Below, piece by piece: positions 14,395 to 21,571 of a stretch of 37,899 nt of DNA. The stretch lies in IMG/VR virus record IMGVR_UViG_3300022696_000130, positions 1-37,899 of that record. One strand, 5' to 3'. Source of the stretch: a virus. The notes beneath the pieces are model-generated. The model had not been told where the DNA came from and did not search any database. It worked only from the letters and a program-made list of their open reading frames with translations. The stretch's first letter is position 1; every line of letters begins with the position of its first letter. The translations under genes and the position numbers were made by a program.

Positions 14395-14632
14395 AGAAGG
14401 TGATTGGGTTCTTATCAAGGACACATCCACAGCAAACTCTGTCTGCCCAAGCTGGATAGGAACAACAAAACAAATCTACAAAATATACCCATCAGAGGAT
14501 TTTGTTTACGCCATTAAAGGAGAGAAGGGCCAAGATGATTGTTGGTGGCTTACAAACCTTGATGTCGAGCCAACAGACCCACCAAAAATCCCAAAACTTT
14601 CCCTCCCTAGCTCTAAAGACGAATGGTTTTGA
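14384..14632 (+). CDS. SH3-like beta-barrel protein with WF tail, paralogue 3
   Basis: From the ATG at 14384 the product has 82 residues. MAIKEGDWVLIKDTS is the barrel-type opening. CPSWIGTTKQIYKIY and DCWWLTNLDVEP align by eye with CPTWAGYKRQIKLI and GYWWFKEHELSP of the next gene, so the two are tandem paralogues. It ends LPSSKDEWF. The SD is weak; coupling to the upstream gene is likely. Function unknown. Confidence 0.65.
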   Translation: MAIKEGDWVLIKDTSTANSVCPSWIGTTKQIYKIYPSEDFVYAIKGEKGQDDCWWLTNLDVEPTDPPKIPKLSLPSSKDEWF

Positions 14633-14871
14633 AGTTCAGAGAAAGCGATTGGGTTTTTATCAATGAAGACAGCATAACAGCAAAAGAGCACTGCCCTACT
14701 TGGGCTGGGTATAAGCGACAAATAAAGCTCATAAGAGAAGATTACGATTTTCCCTATGGGTTCGAAGGGGGGCAAGGACGCGACGGATATTGGTGGTTCA
14801 AGGAACACGAACTAAGCCCAATAAGCAAAATATCTGAAAACCTTCCAGACTCAGACGAGTCCTGGTTTTAG
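14623..14871 (+). CDS. SH3-like beta-barrel protein with WF tail, paralogue 4
   Basis: Starts at ATG 14623, within the Trp codon of its tandem paralogue, or at TTG 14629, which overlaps that gene's stop. About 80 residues. FRESDWVFINEDS, CPTWAGYKRQIKLI and GYWWFKEHELSP mirror the neighbour's sequence. The C terminus is LPDSDESWF. The paralogues share fold and tail but differ enough to have separated some time ago. Confidence 0.65.
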   Translation: MVLKFRESDWVFINEDSITAKEHCPTWAGYKRQIKLIREDYDFPYGFEGGQGRDGYWWFKEHELSPISKISENLPDSDESWF

Positions 14872-14879
14872 GAGGAGCA

Positions 14880-15536
14880 ATGAATCTGAATAAACAAATT
14901 CGTAAAGAAATTCTCACCAGCTTTGTTTCTGCGCTTGTGAAGCCAAAGATTGAAGAGATCGCCAAAGAAAAAGCAGCCTTAGCAGACAAAGCATTTGAGC
15001 AGGTTTTAGCCTTCTGGAACATAAAATCACTTGAAGAATTCAAGAAAAACGTCCCAAAAAGCTTTTATTCCATGAGTGCCAGCTTTCGTATCATTGCGAC
15101 AATCGAAAAAGAAGACAAAACAACAACAAGGTGCATAACGCTTGAAAGTGATTTTAACCCAAACATCGTTTTTTACCCCTATGGGACCACCAAAGAAGAT
15201 TCTGAAGGCACAAAAAAATTCCCGGTCCCTATAGGCTATTCTTCGAACCCACTTACTAAACTTACAACCCATAGAAGCAAAGAAATTGTCGAAGAACACG
15301 AAAAAATCAATAAAAAGATCATCGCCCTTCAAGGCCACATTGTAGAGATAGAAGAACAAACAAGGTCTTTGCTTGGAAAGTGCAAAACAGACACACAGCT
15401 CTACAAGCATTGGCCAGAAGGCGAAACCTACTACGCCCCCATCCTAAAAAAATACAACACCGGAAGCGCTATCGGCGCAACAGCCGAAACACTGCAAAAA
15501 GCTATCGATAAACTTCTGATGGAGGGAAAGGAATGA
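14880..15536 (+). CDS. Unknown protein (218 aa), faintly Nmad5-like
   Basis: The ATG at 14880 follows AGGAGGAGCA. The first 60 residues are helical (LNKQIRKEILTSFVSALVKP), followed by a beta segment (MSASFRIIATIEKEDKTTTR) and a long helical C-terminal half. The N-terminal pattern reminds me of the Nmad5 proteins, a family predicted to be linked to DNA base modification in phages, but the match is only impressionistic. No catalytic motif is visible. The stop overlaps the next ATG. Confidence 0.55.
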   Translation: MNLNKQIRKEILTSFVSALVKPKIEEIAKEKAALADKAFEQVLAFWNIKSLEEFKKNVPKSFYSMSASFRIIATIEKEDKTTTRCITLESDFNPNIVFYPYGTTKEDSEGTKKFPVPIGYSSNPLTKLTTHRSKEIVEEHEKINKKIIALQGHIVEIEEQTRSLLGKCKTDTQLYKHWPEGETYYAPILKKYNTGSAIGATAETLQKAIDKLLMEGKE

Positions 15537-15769
15537 CATATTACTGTGGTGATTGCGGGAAAGAATGCAGTTTGCTCTTCGATGGTTTTGAAACACCGCG
15601 TTTATGTGAGCCAGACATGCCGATCTCAAGCCTTTGCTGTGATGCACAAGTCTATTCTGATAAAGAACTTAAAAAACTGGCAGACGCAGCTGATTACTGC
15701 TCAGACTACTGGGCGCTGTTGGGTGACAGACAATATGACGAGTGGAGAGAGATGAATGGGCAAGGTTAA
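15533..15769 (+). CDS. Cysteine-rich small protein (78 aa), probable zinc binder
   Basis: ATG at 15533 overlaps the previous stop (ATGA), with GGAGGGAAAGGA upstream. YYCGDCGKEC at the N terminus and SSLCCDAQVYS about 25 residues later form a likely zinc ribbon; the rest is an acidic helix with many Tyr and Asp residues. No family is recognised. Confidence 0.6.
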   Translation: MTYYCGDCGKECSLLFDGFETPRLCEPDMPISSLCCDAQVYSDKELKKLADAADYCSDYWALLGDRQYDEWREMNGQG

Positions 15770-15956
15770 GGAAGCAGCAATTGACCTCAGGAACGCCTCA
15801 GGGCTCCTCAGAGCGACGAACGCAGAGCAATCTATACGAAGGATCCTTCACTACTACTTTGGAGGCTCCAGCGACCTCATAGACGATATTCGCGTTGAGA
15901 AAGCAGCCGCAGAAATCATTGACACTATCGAAGCCAAAATGATGGGCCACTTATGA
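15756..15956 (+). CDS. Small helical protein (66 aa), unknown
   Basis: The ATG at 15756 overlaps the previous gene by 14 bases, with GGAGAGAG before it. The product is an all-helical, alternating basic and acidic protein (AAIDLRNASGLLRATNAEQS). No family is recognised. Its last bases overlap the next ATG. Confidence 0.6.
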   Translation: MGKVKEAAIDLRNASGLLRATNAEQSIRRILHYYFGGSSDLIDDIRVEKAAAEIIDTIEAKMMGHL

Positions 15957-16111
15957 ACCTTAAAGACATCTGTGGAGAACTTTATTTCATCGTCGGCATG
16001 GTTGGTGTGATTGAAAGCAGCACCGACGAGTTTGCCCAGAGCATTGCGGCTAAGGTCATTAAAAAGCTTGAAAAAGCAGCCTCTGAACTGGAAAAGCACC
16101 TGGAAGACTGA
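15953..16111 (+). CDS. Small helical protein (52 aa), unknown
   Basis: The ATG at 15953 overlaps the previous stop (ATGA). The product starts MNLKDICGELYFIVGMVGVI and ends in a Lys/Glu-rich helix (KKLEKAASELEKHLED). The N-terminal hydrophobic stretch is short, so a membrane role is uncertain. No family is recognised. Confidence 0.55.
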   Translation: MNLKDICGELYFIVGMVGVIESSTDEFAQSIAAKVIKKLEKAASELEKHLED

Positions 16112-16126
16112 CTTGGTAGTTTTAAT

Positions 16127-16150
16127 TTGCAGCCTCTTCGGAGGTTGCAA
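16127..16150 (+). terminator. UUCG-capped intergenic hairpin
   Basis: Ten base pairs (one G-U) capped by TTCG: TTGCAGCCTC against GAGGTTGCAA. It is very stable but has no U-tract. It separates the small-gene run from the gene at 16230. Confidence 0.5.
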
Positions 16151-16229
16151 GCTAAAGCCCCCAAGAGAAAGGAGGACAACAGGGCTGGCAACGCATAAGC
16201 GTTAAACCTAATCTAACCAAGGAGTAAAG

Positions 16230-16781
16230 ATGTTCAACAAAAAACTGCGCAAAGACATGGAAGAGCTTAAAGACATCGCCCCCACCAACAGCGAAAAGAT
16301 GGCACAAATGCTATCGATGATGGAAACTCTGTTCACCCCGAAAGAGCTGGCGAAGATCAAAGAAAAAGACCTCCCGGAACTCAGCCACGAGTCAAGCCTC
16401 TTCTACCGCGAATACGAAAAAGCTAAAGAGGAATACCAAAACTACCTCCCAAAGAACCCCCCGGAACACTTCAGAGACACAATACAACCACGCTACCTGG
16501 AACAAATTGCAGAGCTTCGCATCCTCAATCGCCGTCTTTCCGAAAGTTACAGTGGCCGCAACGCCAGGGAAAACTACAGTTTGGATTTGGTCAAAGAAGC
16601 TGCTGGAACAAAAGTCGAGTACACAATGGTCTCTTCCGCGCAAAAGTTCTATGGCAGCTCCCTGTTTCTTCTTGAACGCGGCAAAATTCTGCGCCCCCTT
16701 TTCTCCACAAACAAGATGGACATGATCCTTGGTGTGCTCCACAGTCTTGCAAAGAAACGCAGTGTCTCAACAGAGATGTAG
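16230..16781 (+). CDS. Helical protein (183 aa), unknown
   Basis: The ATG at 16230 follows AAGGAGTAAAG. The first 100 residues are charged and helical with a Pro-rich turn (YLPKNPPEHF). The last 60 contain KVEYTMVSSAQKFYGSSLFL and a basic end. Codon use is more C/G-ending than its neighbours, like the genes at 11230 and 17688. No family is recognised. Confidence 0.65.
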   Translation: MFNKKLRKDMEELKDIAPTNSEKMAQMLSMMETLFTPKELAKIKEKDLPELSHESSLFYREYEKAKEEYQNYLPKNPPEHFRDTIQPRYLEQIAELRILNRRLSESYSGRNARENYSLDLVKEAAGTKVEYTMVSSAQKFYGSSLFLLERGKILRPLFSTNKMDMILGVLHSLAKKRSVSTEM

Positions 16782-16911
16782 GGTCATTCAATGCGAGCGG
16801 TGTTGCTCTGAGGAGTTCCGCTTGGTAGAAAAGCAGGATTACATCGCCATTGAATGCAGGAATTGTCTCTTTGAGCAAAGCCGTATCGAAACCCAAGACT
16901 CCCCGGAGTGA
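16762..16911 (+). CDS. Putative zinc-ribbon miniprotein (49 aa)
   Basis: A GTG at 16762 opens a frame overlapping the previous gene by 20 bases. The product carries CRVIQCERCCSEEF and, 18 residues on, IECRNCLFEQ, a two-knuckle C-x2-C arrangement fitting a zinc ribbon. Earlier TTG/GTG starts exist but extend into the previous gene. There is no clear SD, so it may be translated by coupling. Function unknown. Confidence 0.45.
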   Translation: MSQQRCRVIQCERCCSEEFRLVEKQDYIAIECRNCLFEQSRIETQDSPE

Positions 16912-17206
16912 GAAATATAAGGAATGGGTCAGGCAGATGCCGTGTCTGGTCTGCCTGATGTCCCATCCTTCCCTGATCCACAGAACTGTGAACCGTTCCG
17001 ACCCTCACCATGTCCCTGAAAAGGGGAAAGGAGGCAAAGGCATGGTTGCTTCTGACTACAGGGTTATTCCTCTTTGCCGGGTTCATCATCGTGAAGCGCA
17101 TTTGGGAAGAGAGACTTTTGCCGAGAAGCATAGTTTTGATTATGAGATGGTCATAAGCAGGCTCAATACTCTCTATAAGGAAACGCATGGCATCGATAAC
17201 CTTTGA
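16871..17206 (+). CDS. HNH nuclease-like recombination protein
   Basis: TTG at 16871, nine bases after AGGA, is the favoured start (111 residues); TTG at 16850 is an alternative. The pattern MPCLVC (C25, C28), DPHHVP (H46, H47), then GKGGKG and VIPLCRVHHREAHLG (C69, H72, H73, H77) matches the zinc-supported HNH fold of the Ref/DUF968-like phage nucleases, which act in homologous recombination. It is not related to the homing-type HNH at 6961. Its place next to ssDNA-binding-like and replication genes supports a recombination role, which remains inferred. Confidence 0.65.
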   Translation: MSKAVSKPKTPRSEKYKEWVRQMPCLVCLMSHPSLIHRTVNRSDPHHVPEKGKGGKGMVASDYRVIPLCRVHHREAHLGRETFAEKHSFDYEMVISRLNTLYKETHGIDNL

Positions 17207-17687
17207 CCACTGGAAAATCCTCGACCTTGACGCTGATATTGTGGACATGAAGTCTGATGCGCGGAGCAGGATTGAGGAAATTATCCCAGACATAAAACCG
17301 CACAGCAAAAAAAATGTCGTCGAAAGTATGCAAAAACACTTTGGAATCACGATTAATGATGCTAAGATACAAACATTGAATGAATTATTGCCACAGCTTC
17401 CTGAAGAGGAAGACGCATGGCAAGTGGTGTTCGGGCTCTGTGAATATCTCAGGCTTCATTATCTGCAAAAGAACTATTTGACCTGCATTTTGACGCGAGG
17501 GGTCGCGTCTGTGGAAGAAGATCGGCGTTTAATAACGCTGGAACTCATCGAAGATGACAGAGGTATATTCTGGCTTCCTAACAAGCAGAAACTTTTTCAC
17601 GCGCCGCCGCTATGGGACTGTGTTGTCTCTACTGACCCCCACCTGACACGGGAAATAGCATTGGCCAAACACTGGGAGAAAGAATAA
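17187..17687 (+). CDS. Unknown protein (166 aa)
   Basis: The ATG at 17187 lies 20 bases inside the end of the HNH-like gene, with AAGGAAACGC before it. The product is acidic and soluble, with mixed helices and strands (RRLITLELIEDDRGIFWLPN). No family is recognised. It is directly followed by the ssDNA-binding-like gene with no gap, so the two may act together. Confidence 0.65.
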   Translation: MASITFDHWKILDLDADIVDMKSDARSRIEEIIPDIKPHSKKNVVESMQKHFGITINDAKIQTLNELLPQLPEEEDAWQVVFGLCEYLRLHYLQKNYLTCILTRGVASVEEDRRLITLELIEDDRGIFWLPNKQKLFHAPPLWDCVVSTDPHLTREIALAKHWEKE

Positions 17688-18302
17688 ATGGGAGCAACAT
17701 TCGAAACGCAAGCCTCATCGCAGAAAATCCAACGTCTGGAATCCGGGATGTACCCGGCAAATTGCATTCAAGTTATCGAGCTGGGGACACACGACAATAC
17801 TCACCCCCAGGCAAAACCAGGATCGGTAAAGAAAGAAATCTTGCTGGTGTTTGAGACCGGGGAGCTGATGGAACCCACGGAAGACGGGAAGCAGCTTCCT
17901 TTTGTGCTTTCCTTACGGCTGACAAACTCTCTTGGAGAGAGGGCTTCGCTACGGAAACATCTGGAATCGTGGCGCGGGAAGAAGTTCTCTGACGATGAGA
18001 TCAAATCCTTTGCCGTCAGCAACATCCTGGACAAAGGTTGTTTGCTTAACGTCTCCCTCGTCCAAAAAGGAGACCGTGAGTATAACAACATCACAGCCGT
18101 CAACCCGTTGATGAAAGGGATGGAGCCCCCGGAACGCGTCAATGAACTGATCGACTTTGGCATTCATGACATCGACCAGCCAGTCTTCAAGAAACTCTGG
18201 CCGTGGGTACAAAAGATCATCATGGATTCTTATGAGGCAAAGGCTCTAAACCTTTCCGATCTTGGAATGCCAAAAGACGGCGAAGAACAAATGCCCTTCT
18301 AA
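17688..18302 (+). CDS. Phage ssDNA-binding-like protein with EEQMPF tail
   Basis: A 204-residue protein. The stretch RLESGMYPANCIQVIELG, the strands around FVLSLRLTNSLGERASLRKH, then LESWRGKKFSDDEI and NPLMKGMEPPE follow a widespread phage family found beside recombination and replication genes and regarded as ssDNA-binding (my recollection, DUF669-like). The C terminus GEEQMPF copies the acidic Pro-Phe tip of bacterial SSB. It has no gap to the upstream gene. Role: coating ssDNA and recruiting replication or recombination partners. The family name is uncertain. Confidence 0.6.
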   Translation: MGATFETQASSQKIQRLESGMYPANCIQVIELGTHDNTHPQAKPGSVKKEILLVFETGELMEPTEDGKQLPFVLSLRLTNSLGERASLRKHLESWRGKKFSDDEIKSFAVSNILDKGCLLNVSLVQKGDREYNNITAVNPLMKGMEPPERVNELIDFGIHDIDQPVFKKLWPWVQKIIMDSYEAKALNLSDLGMPKDGEEQMPF

Positions 18303-18377
18303 GCTGCGCTGGCCCCGGCGAGCCCCGGTTGTCCTGCTTACGGGGGAATTGGGCATAAAGAAGAAGACAGGCGTTCT

Positions 18378-18402
18378 GGCCCTACGTTACAAGGGCCTTC
18401 TT
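18378..18402 (+). terminator. Hairpin terminator after the ssDNA-binding-like gene
   Basis: GGCCCT (18378-18383) pairs with AGGGCC (18392-18397), then TTCTT. The 118-base gap around it otherwise holds only GC-rich sequence with short inverted repeats. Confidence 0.5.
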
Positions 18403-18420
18403 AACCCCACAGGAGGACAA

Positions 18421-18858
18421 ATGCACTTTGAAGACGAAGAAGAACTAATGTACCAACTGCGAACAAAGTCTATCGTGAAGATTGACTATTCAGCAACCTG
18501 GACAGGATTGGATGAAGATGGGCTACGCCGACAGCGTGATGGAGCATGGATTCTTCAGAATATCGCAAGAAGGCTTGGTATATCGAATGTTTCAGAATTT
18601 ACTAAACACAGCCTTTACCTAAAAATAATCAACCACCCCAACATTAACTCGCTCATCAAAAAAAGCATTCCAGAAGAGCAGGAGGGGATAAGCATCACAA
18701 GGGTGGGCGAGGGATTCAAGCCTTACGGAATTCAAATCTACTTCAACAACGCAAAGGCAGAGCAGAAATTCAAAGATGCTATTGAAGATGCAACAGAATC
18801 ACTTTGTTCCGATGCTGACTTCATCCTGAAGCCAATTCGGGACCTACTCGGAATGTGA
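18421..18858 (+). CDS. Unknown protein (145 aa)
   Basis: The ATG at 18421 has AGGAGGACAA upstream. The product is mixed alpha/beta with an acidic N terminus (MHFEDEEELMYQLRTKSIVK) and a central helical part (AWILQNIARRLGISNVSEF). No family is recognised. AT-richer codon use than the gene before it suggests a different origin. Confidence 0.6.
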   Translation: MHFEDEEELMYQLRTKSIVKIDYSATWTGLDEDGLRRQRDGAWILQNIARRLGISNVSEFTKHSLYLKIINHPNINSLIKKSIPEEQEGISITRVGEGFKPYGIQIYFNNAKAEQKFKDAIEDATESLCSDADFILKPIRDLLGM

Positions 18859-18866
18859 GGAGAACC

Positions 18867-19385
18867 ATGAAACTTATTCAAGCCCTTAAGCAGACTAAAG
18901 ACTTAAAACGGAAGTCTGCCGATCTGCGGAAAAAGATCAGCCAGTATTGCGCTGATATGGACTTCGAGGCCCCGACCTATGGAAGCGTCGAAATGCAACG
19001 GAAAGAGGTCTCTGGATGGCTACAGGCGTGTGAAGACATCCACAAAGAAATCCTGCGCCTGAATATCGCGATCCAGAGAACCAACCTGGAAACCGAAACC
19101 ACCATCGAGCTTGACGGAAAGTATATCACCAAAAGTATTGCTGAGTGGATTCACCGCCGTCGTGAACTCGCTGGGCTCGATACCCAGGCGTGGCAGGCAC
19201 TCTCCAGCCGTGGGCTAAAGGACGGACGCACCAAGACCACGGCAGGCTCTGAAATCGAGATGAAGGTCAGGCTCTATTTCGACCCCAAGCAGAGGGATAA
19301 CAAGTTAAATGCCTTGCTCTCTGAGCCGTCTATTATTGACGGACACCTTGAGGTTGTTAATGCCATCACAGACCTGATCGAATAG
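18867..19385 (+). CDS. DIP1984-like helical protein
   Basis: From the ATG at 18867 (GTGAGGAGAACC upstream) the product has 172 residues. It is a long helical hairpin: MKLIQALKQTKDLKRKSADL, then LNIAIQRTNLETETTIELDG and SIAEWIHRRRELAGLDTQ. This order, with the Arg-Thr-Asn motif between helices, is that of the DIP1984 family of small bacterial and phage proteins of unknown function. Good match by pattern; the function is unknown even for the family. Confidence 0.65.
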   Translation: MKLIQALKQTKDLKRKSADLRKKISQYCADMDFEAPTYGSVEMQRKEVSGWLQACEDIHKEILRLNIAIQRTNLETETTIELDGKYITKSIAEWIHRRRELAGLDTQAWQALSSRGLKDGRTKTTAGSEIEMKVRLYFDPKQRDNKLNALLSEPSIIDGHLEVVNAITDLIE

Positions 19386-19422
19386 CGAATTTCTGGACGA
19401 TAGGAGATAAAAACCCATAAGC

Positions 19423-19440
19423 AACAAGACGCTGGCACAA
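19423..19440 (+). repeat. 18-base element, copy 1
   Basis: AACAAGACGCTGGCACAA; identical to 26924-26941 except C/T at the eighth base. Both copies lie 35-65 bases after the last gene of an operon and upstream of a terminator. Confidence 0.55.
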
Positions 19441-19456
19441 GCGATAGACTGCCACC

Positions 19457-19501
19457 AGATTCGGATAGCCTTGAAAGCTATTTAGGTTCGACTCCTAATC
19501 T
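19457..19501 (+). ncRNA. tRNA-like RNA fold, not a complete tRNA
   Basis: Two perfect five-base-pair hairpins with seven-base loops stand side by side. ATAGC-CTTGAAA-GCTAT (19465-19481) looks like an anticodon arm with anticodon TGA, and TTAGG-TTCGACT-CCTAA (19482-19498) looks like a T arm. AGAT (19457-19460) can pair with ATCT (19498-19501). A variable loop, a D arm and a seven-pair acceptor stem are missing, so this is not a normal tRNA. It may be a decayed tRNA or a tRNA mimic. Confidence 0.35.
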
Positions 19502-19681
19502 TTCTAAAGGCTGACGGTTTACGGTTAAAGGCAGTAAGACTCATACAAAGGCGAGAGCCTTCAAGCCAGCAAGAAAAAAGGAAGCAAGGATAATCGCGAA
19601 CAGCGAATGTCGCAGAAAAAGTTGGTCTTCTTGTTGACCAGGGAACTTTCTGCGCTTCCCTATTGGGCCAGAACCCCCTTA

Positions 19682-19702
19682 CCCGCTTAAAGCGGGTTTT
19701 TT
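19682..19702 (+). terminator. Rho-independent terminator
   Basis: CCCGCT pairs with AGCGGG around TAA, followed by six T. It separates the upstream operon from the AAA+/VWA operon. Confidence 0.75.
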
Positions 19703-19728
19703 AAACCCCACACTATGGAGCAAGAATA

Positions 19729-20664
19729 ATGGGAGAAAAGAATTTCAGCATCGCAGAGACTTTCAACCTGCCGGACATCCCGGCCAACATCACCGTCAAA
19801 GGATGCGACGAACCAAACGAGTTTGTGCCTAAAATCGACCCGGATTATGTCTTCCGCAAAGATTTGCTTTCGGACATCCTTGCATGGCACATGATGGACA
19901 GCGAAAACGAAGGCTTCTGGTTGGCAGGGCCGACAGGTTCCGGGAAAACGTCGCTTCGGCAGCAGGTTGCAGCACGAATTAACAAGCCTGTAATCACCGT
20001 CAATGCTCATAGCCGTCTGGAGTCGCCTGATCTGATCGGTCACTACGCCCTAGTCAATGGCTCGATGCAATACGTTGACGGGCCTTTAACAACTGCGATG
20101 CAGAACGGCTGGTGGTTTGCCATCGATGAGATTGATTATCTTGACCCGGCAACAGCAGCAGGCTTAAACGCCGTTGCGGAAGGATACCCGCTGGTTATCC
20201 CTGAGAAGAATGGCGAAGTTGTCCACCGGGCGAAGGGTTTCGGCTTTCTGGTCTCTGGCAACACCACAGGAAGCGGAGACGAGACCGGGATGTACCAGGG
20301 AACTCTGCGTCAAAATATGGCCTTTGTTGATCGTTTCTGGATGAGCATCGTTGACTACCCGGAAGAGGCTCACGAGCTGGACATCATGAAGAAAGCTGTT
20401 CCTGAGATTCCTGAAGACATCCACAAGACAATGATCGCTTACGCCGATAAAGTCAGGAAGCAATTTGTCGCTGGCCAGATTGAAATCACCATGAGTACCA
20501 GGACGTTGGTGAAGTGGGCAAAAATGGCTAACTTCTTCCGCCCGTTGAAAGCCAAGGGAATCAACCCGATTCACCACGCTCTTGATCGTGCCTTGGCATT
20601 CAAGGCAACCCTTGAAACCGCAAATGCCTTAAGAGAGATTGCACAGCGGGAGTTTGGAGACTGA
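19729..20664 (+). CDS. MoxR/CobS-like AAA+ ATPase
   Basis: A 311-residue AAA+ ATPase, with GGAGCAAGAATA upstream of the ATG. Walker A is GPTGSGKT (67-74); ESPDLIG follows at about 98-104 as in MoxR/CobS proteins; Walker B is AIDEID (D133/E134); sensor 1 Asn is in VSGNTTG (N178); the C terminus is a helical lid. MoxR-type ATPases work with VWA-domain partners as chaperones or metal-insertion machines; CobS/CobT is the cobaltochelatase example, and phages carry similar pairs. Its partner is the CobT-like gene at 21572. The substrate in this phage is unknown. Confidence 0.85.
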   Translation: MGEKNFSIAETFNLPDIPANITVKGCDEPNEFVPKIDPDYVFRKDLLSDILAWHMMDSENEGFWLAGPTGSGKTSLRQQVAARINKPVITVNAHSRLESPDLIGHYALVNGSMQYVDGPLTTAMQNGWWFAIDEIDYLDPATAAGLNAVAEGYPLVIPEKNGEVVHRAKGFGFLVSGNTTGSGDETGMYQGTLRQNMAFVDRFWMSIVDYPEEAHELDIMKKAVPEIPEDIHKTMIAYADKVRKQFVAGQIEITMSTRTLVKWAKMANFFRPLKAKGINPIHHALDRALAFKATLETANALREIAQREFGD

Positions 20665-20666
20665 AT

Positions 20667-21527
20667 ATGAACCCAGACATTGTTTGCATTAACCTCGTCA
20701 TGAGAATTTGGTCAGCACAAAAAAGACTGACAGCAGCAGACATCGGACTGCCCCCGGACCAGGACATTCCACACGAGCTGGGGAGCCTTGGTGTTAAGCG
20801 CGTCTATGACCCGGAGAAGCTGAAAGATTTCTTAAGCCTCCGCAGGAAAGCAGAGCGACTGTGCCAGAACTATGGAGTGAAGTTCCTTGGCGGTTACGCC
20901 GTTGGGAAAGATAAAGCTCCAGTCGTCGTAGAGAAGCTCGAAGAGATCAAGAAAGAATTCGAGGAACAAAAGAATGCGTTCCTTGAAGACTATGAGAAGG
21001 CATGTGAACTCTGGTTCAACAAAGTCCCAGACAAATGGAAGCAGGCGATCAAAAACGCAATAGAACCAAAAGAAAAGGTAGAAAGGGCTATCTCCTTTAA
21101 TTACCAGGCTTACAACGTCCAGGGCATTGACGGCATCTCAGCAACGCTGGAAGAGGCCTTTGATGGGCTTCCAAGAGAGATTGCACGGAACATCAGGGAA
21201 ATCGCTACCGATGTCTACGAGAAGTCCTTCTCCGGCAAGGAAAAGGTCTCTCAGAAGGCGCTACGGCCCCTTAAGGCGCTCAGTGAAAAGCTGGACAGCC
21301 TCAGCTTCCTCGACAGTGAGATTGCAGCCAAAGCCACAGAACTGAACGCAACCTTGACGCAGAGCCTCCCGAAGAAAGGATACCTGGAAGGCAGAGACAA
21401 GTTTACTGTCATCGGTCTTTTAAGCGGGTTGATGAAGTTTGGTACGAAAGAAGGAGAAGAAGAGCAGGCTCTCGACGAGGAAGACGCTGAACGCATTGAA
21501 AAAGCGCCCCCATCAGCCTGGTTTTAA
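20667..21527 (+). CDS. Middle protein of the ATPase/VWA operon, WF tail
   Basis: A 286-residue, largely helical, charged protein placed one codon after the ATPase gene, with GGAGACTGAAT before the ATG. No enzyme motif is visible. Residues about 95-125 and 210-245 look like coiled coils. The C terminus, ERIEKAPPSAWF, is the longest protein in the window to carry the Trp-Phe ending. It may bridge the ATPase and the VWA protein, or be the substrate adaptor; this is inferred from gene order alone. Confidence 0.7.
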   Translation: MNPDIVCINLVMRIWSAQKRLTAADIGLPPDQDIPHELGSLGVKRVYDPEKLKDFLSLRRKAERLCQNYGVKFLGGYAVGKDKAPVVVEKLEEIKKEFEEQKNAFLEDYEKACELWFNKVPDKWKQAIKNAIEPKEKVERAISFNYQAYNVQGIDGISATLEEAFDGLPREIARNIREIATDVYEKSFSGKEKVSQKALRPLKALSEKLDSLSFLDSEIAAKATELNATLTQSLPKKGYLEGRDKFTVIGLLSGLMKFGTKEGEEEQALDEEDAERIEKAPPSAWF

Positions 21528-21533
21528 TCACAC

Positions 21534-21561
21534 GCCCCCTGGAAACAGGGGGCTCTCTTTT
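21534..21561 (+). terminator. GAAA-capped hairpin between middle and VWA genes
   Basis: GCCCCCTG pairs with CAGGGGGC around a GAAA tetraloop, followed by TCTCTTTT. It would lower expression of the VWA gene relative to the ATPase, unless read through. Confidence 0.6.
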
Positions 21562-21571
21562 AGGAGAAATT

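Larger units (their letters stand above)
19386..19728 (+). other. Structured non-coding region
   Basis: 343 bases without a gene between the DIP1984-like and AAA+ genes. In order it contains an 18-base element (19423-19440) repeated at 26924-26941, a tRNA-like pair of hairpins (19465-19498), a long hairpin (CGCAGAAA at 19611-19618 with TTTCTGCG at 19647-19654, GGTC/GACC inside), and a terminator at 19682-19702. It may be a long 3' untranslated region, a small RNA, or both. Confidence 0.5.

Noticed and set aside
16113-16205. Rz1-like lipoprotein (LVVLICSLFGGCKLKPPRER)
   Set aside because: It needs a TTG start with a weak SD, the residue at -3 of the Cys is Phe, there is no basic N terminus, and no lysis genes are nearby; the stretch is better explained by a UUCG hairpin.
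19432-19450. Sigma54 promoter based on CTGGCAC in the 18-base repeat
   Set aside because: The required GC element (TTGC) at the right spacing is missing in both copies.
19441-19510. Complete tRNA-Ser(TGA) gene
   Set aside because: Anticodon-like and T-like arms are present, but the variable loop, D arm and a seven-pair acceptor stem cannot be formed.
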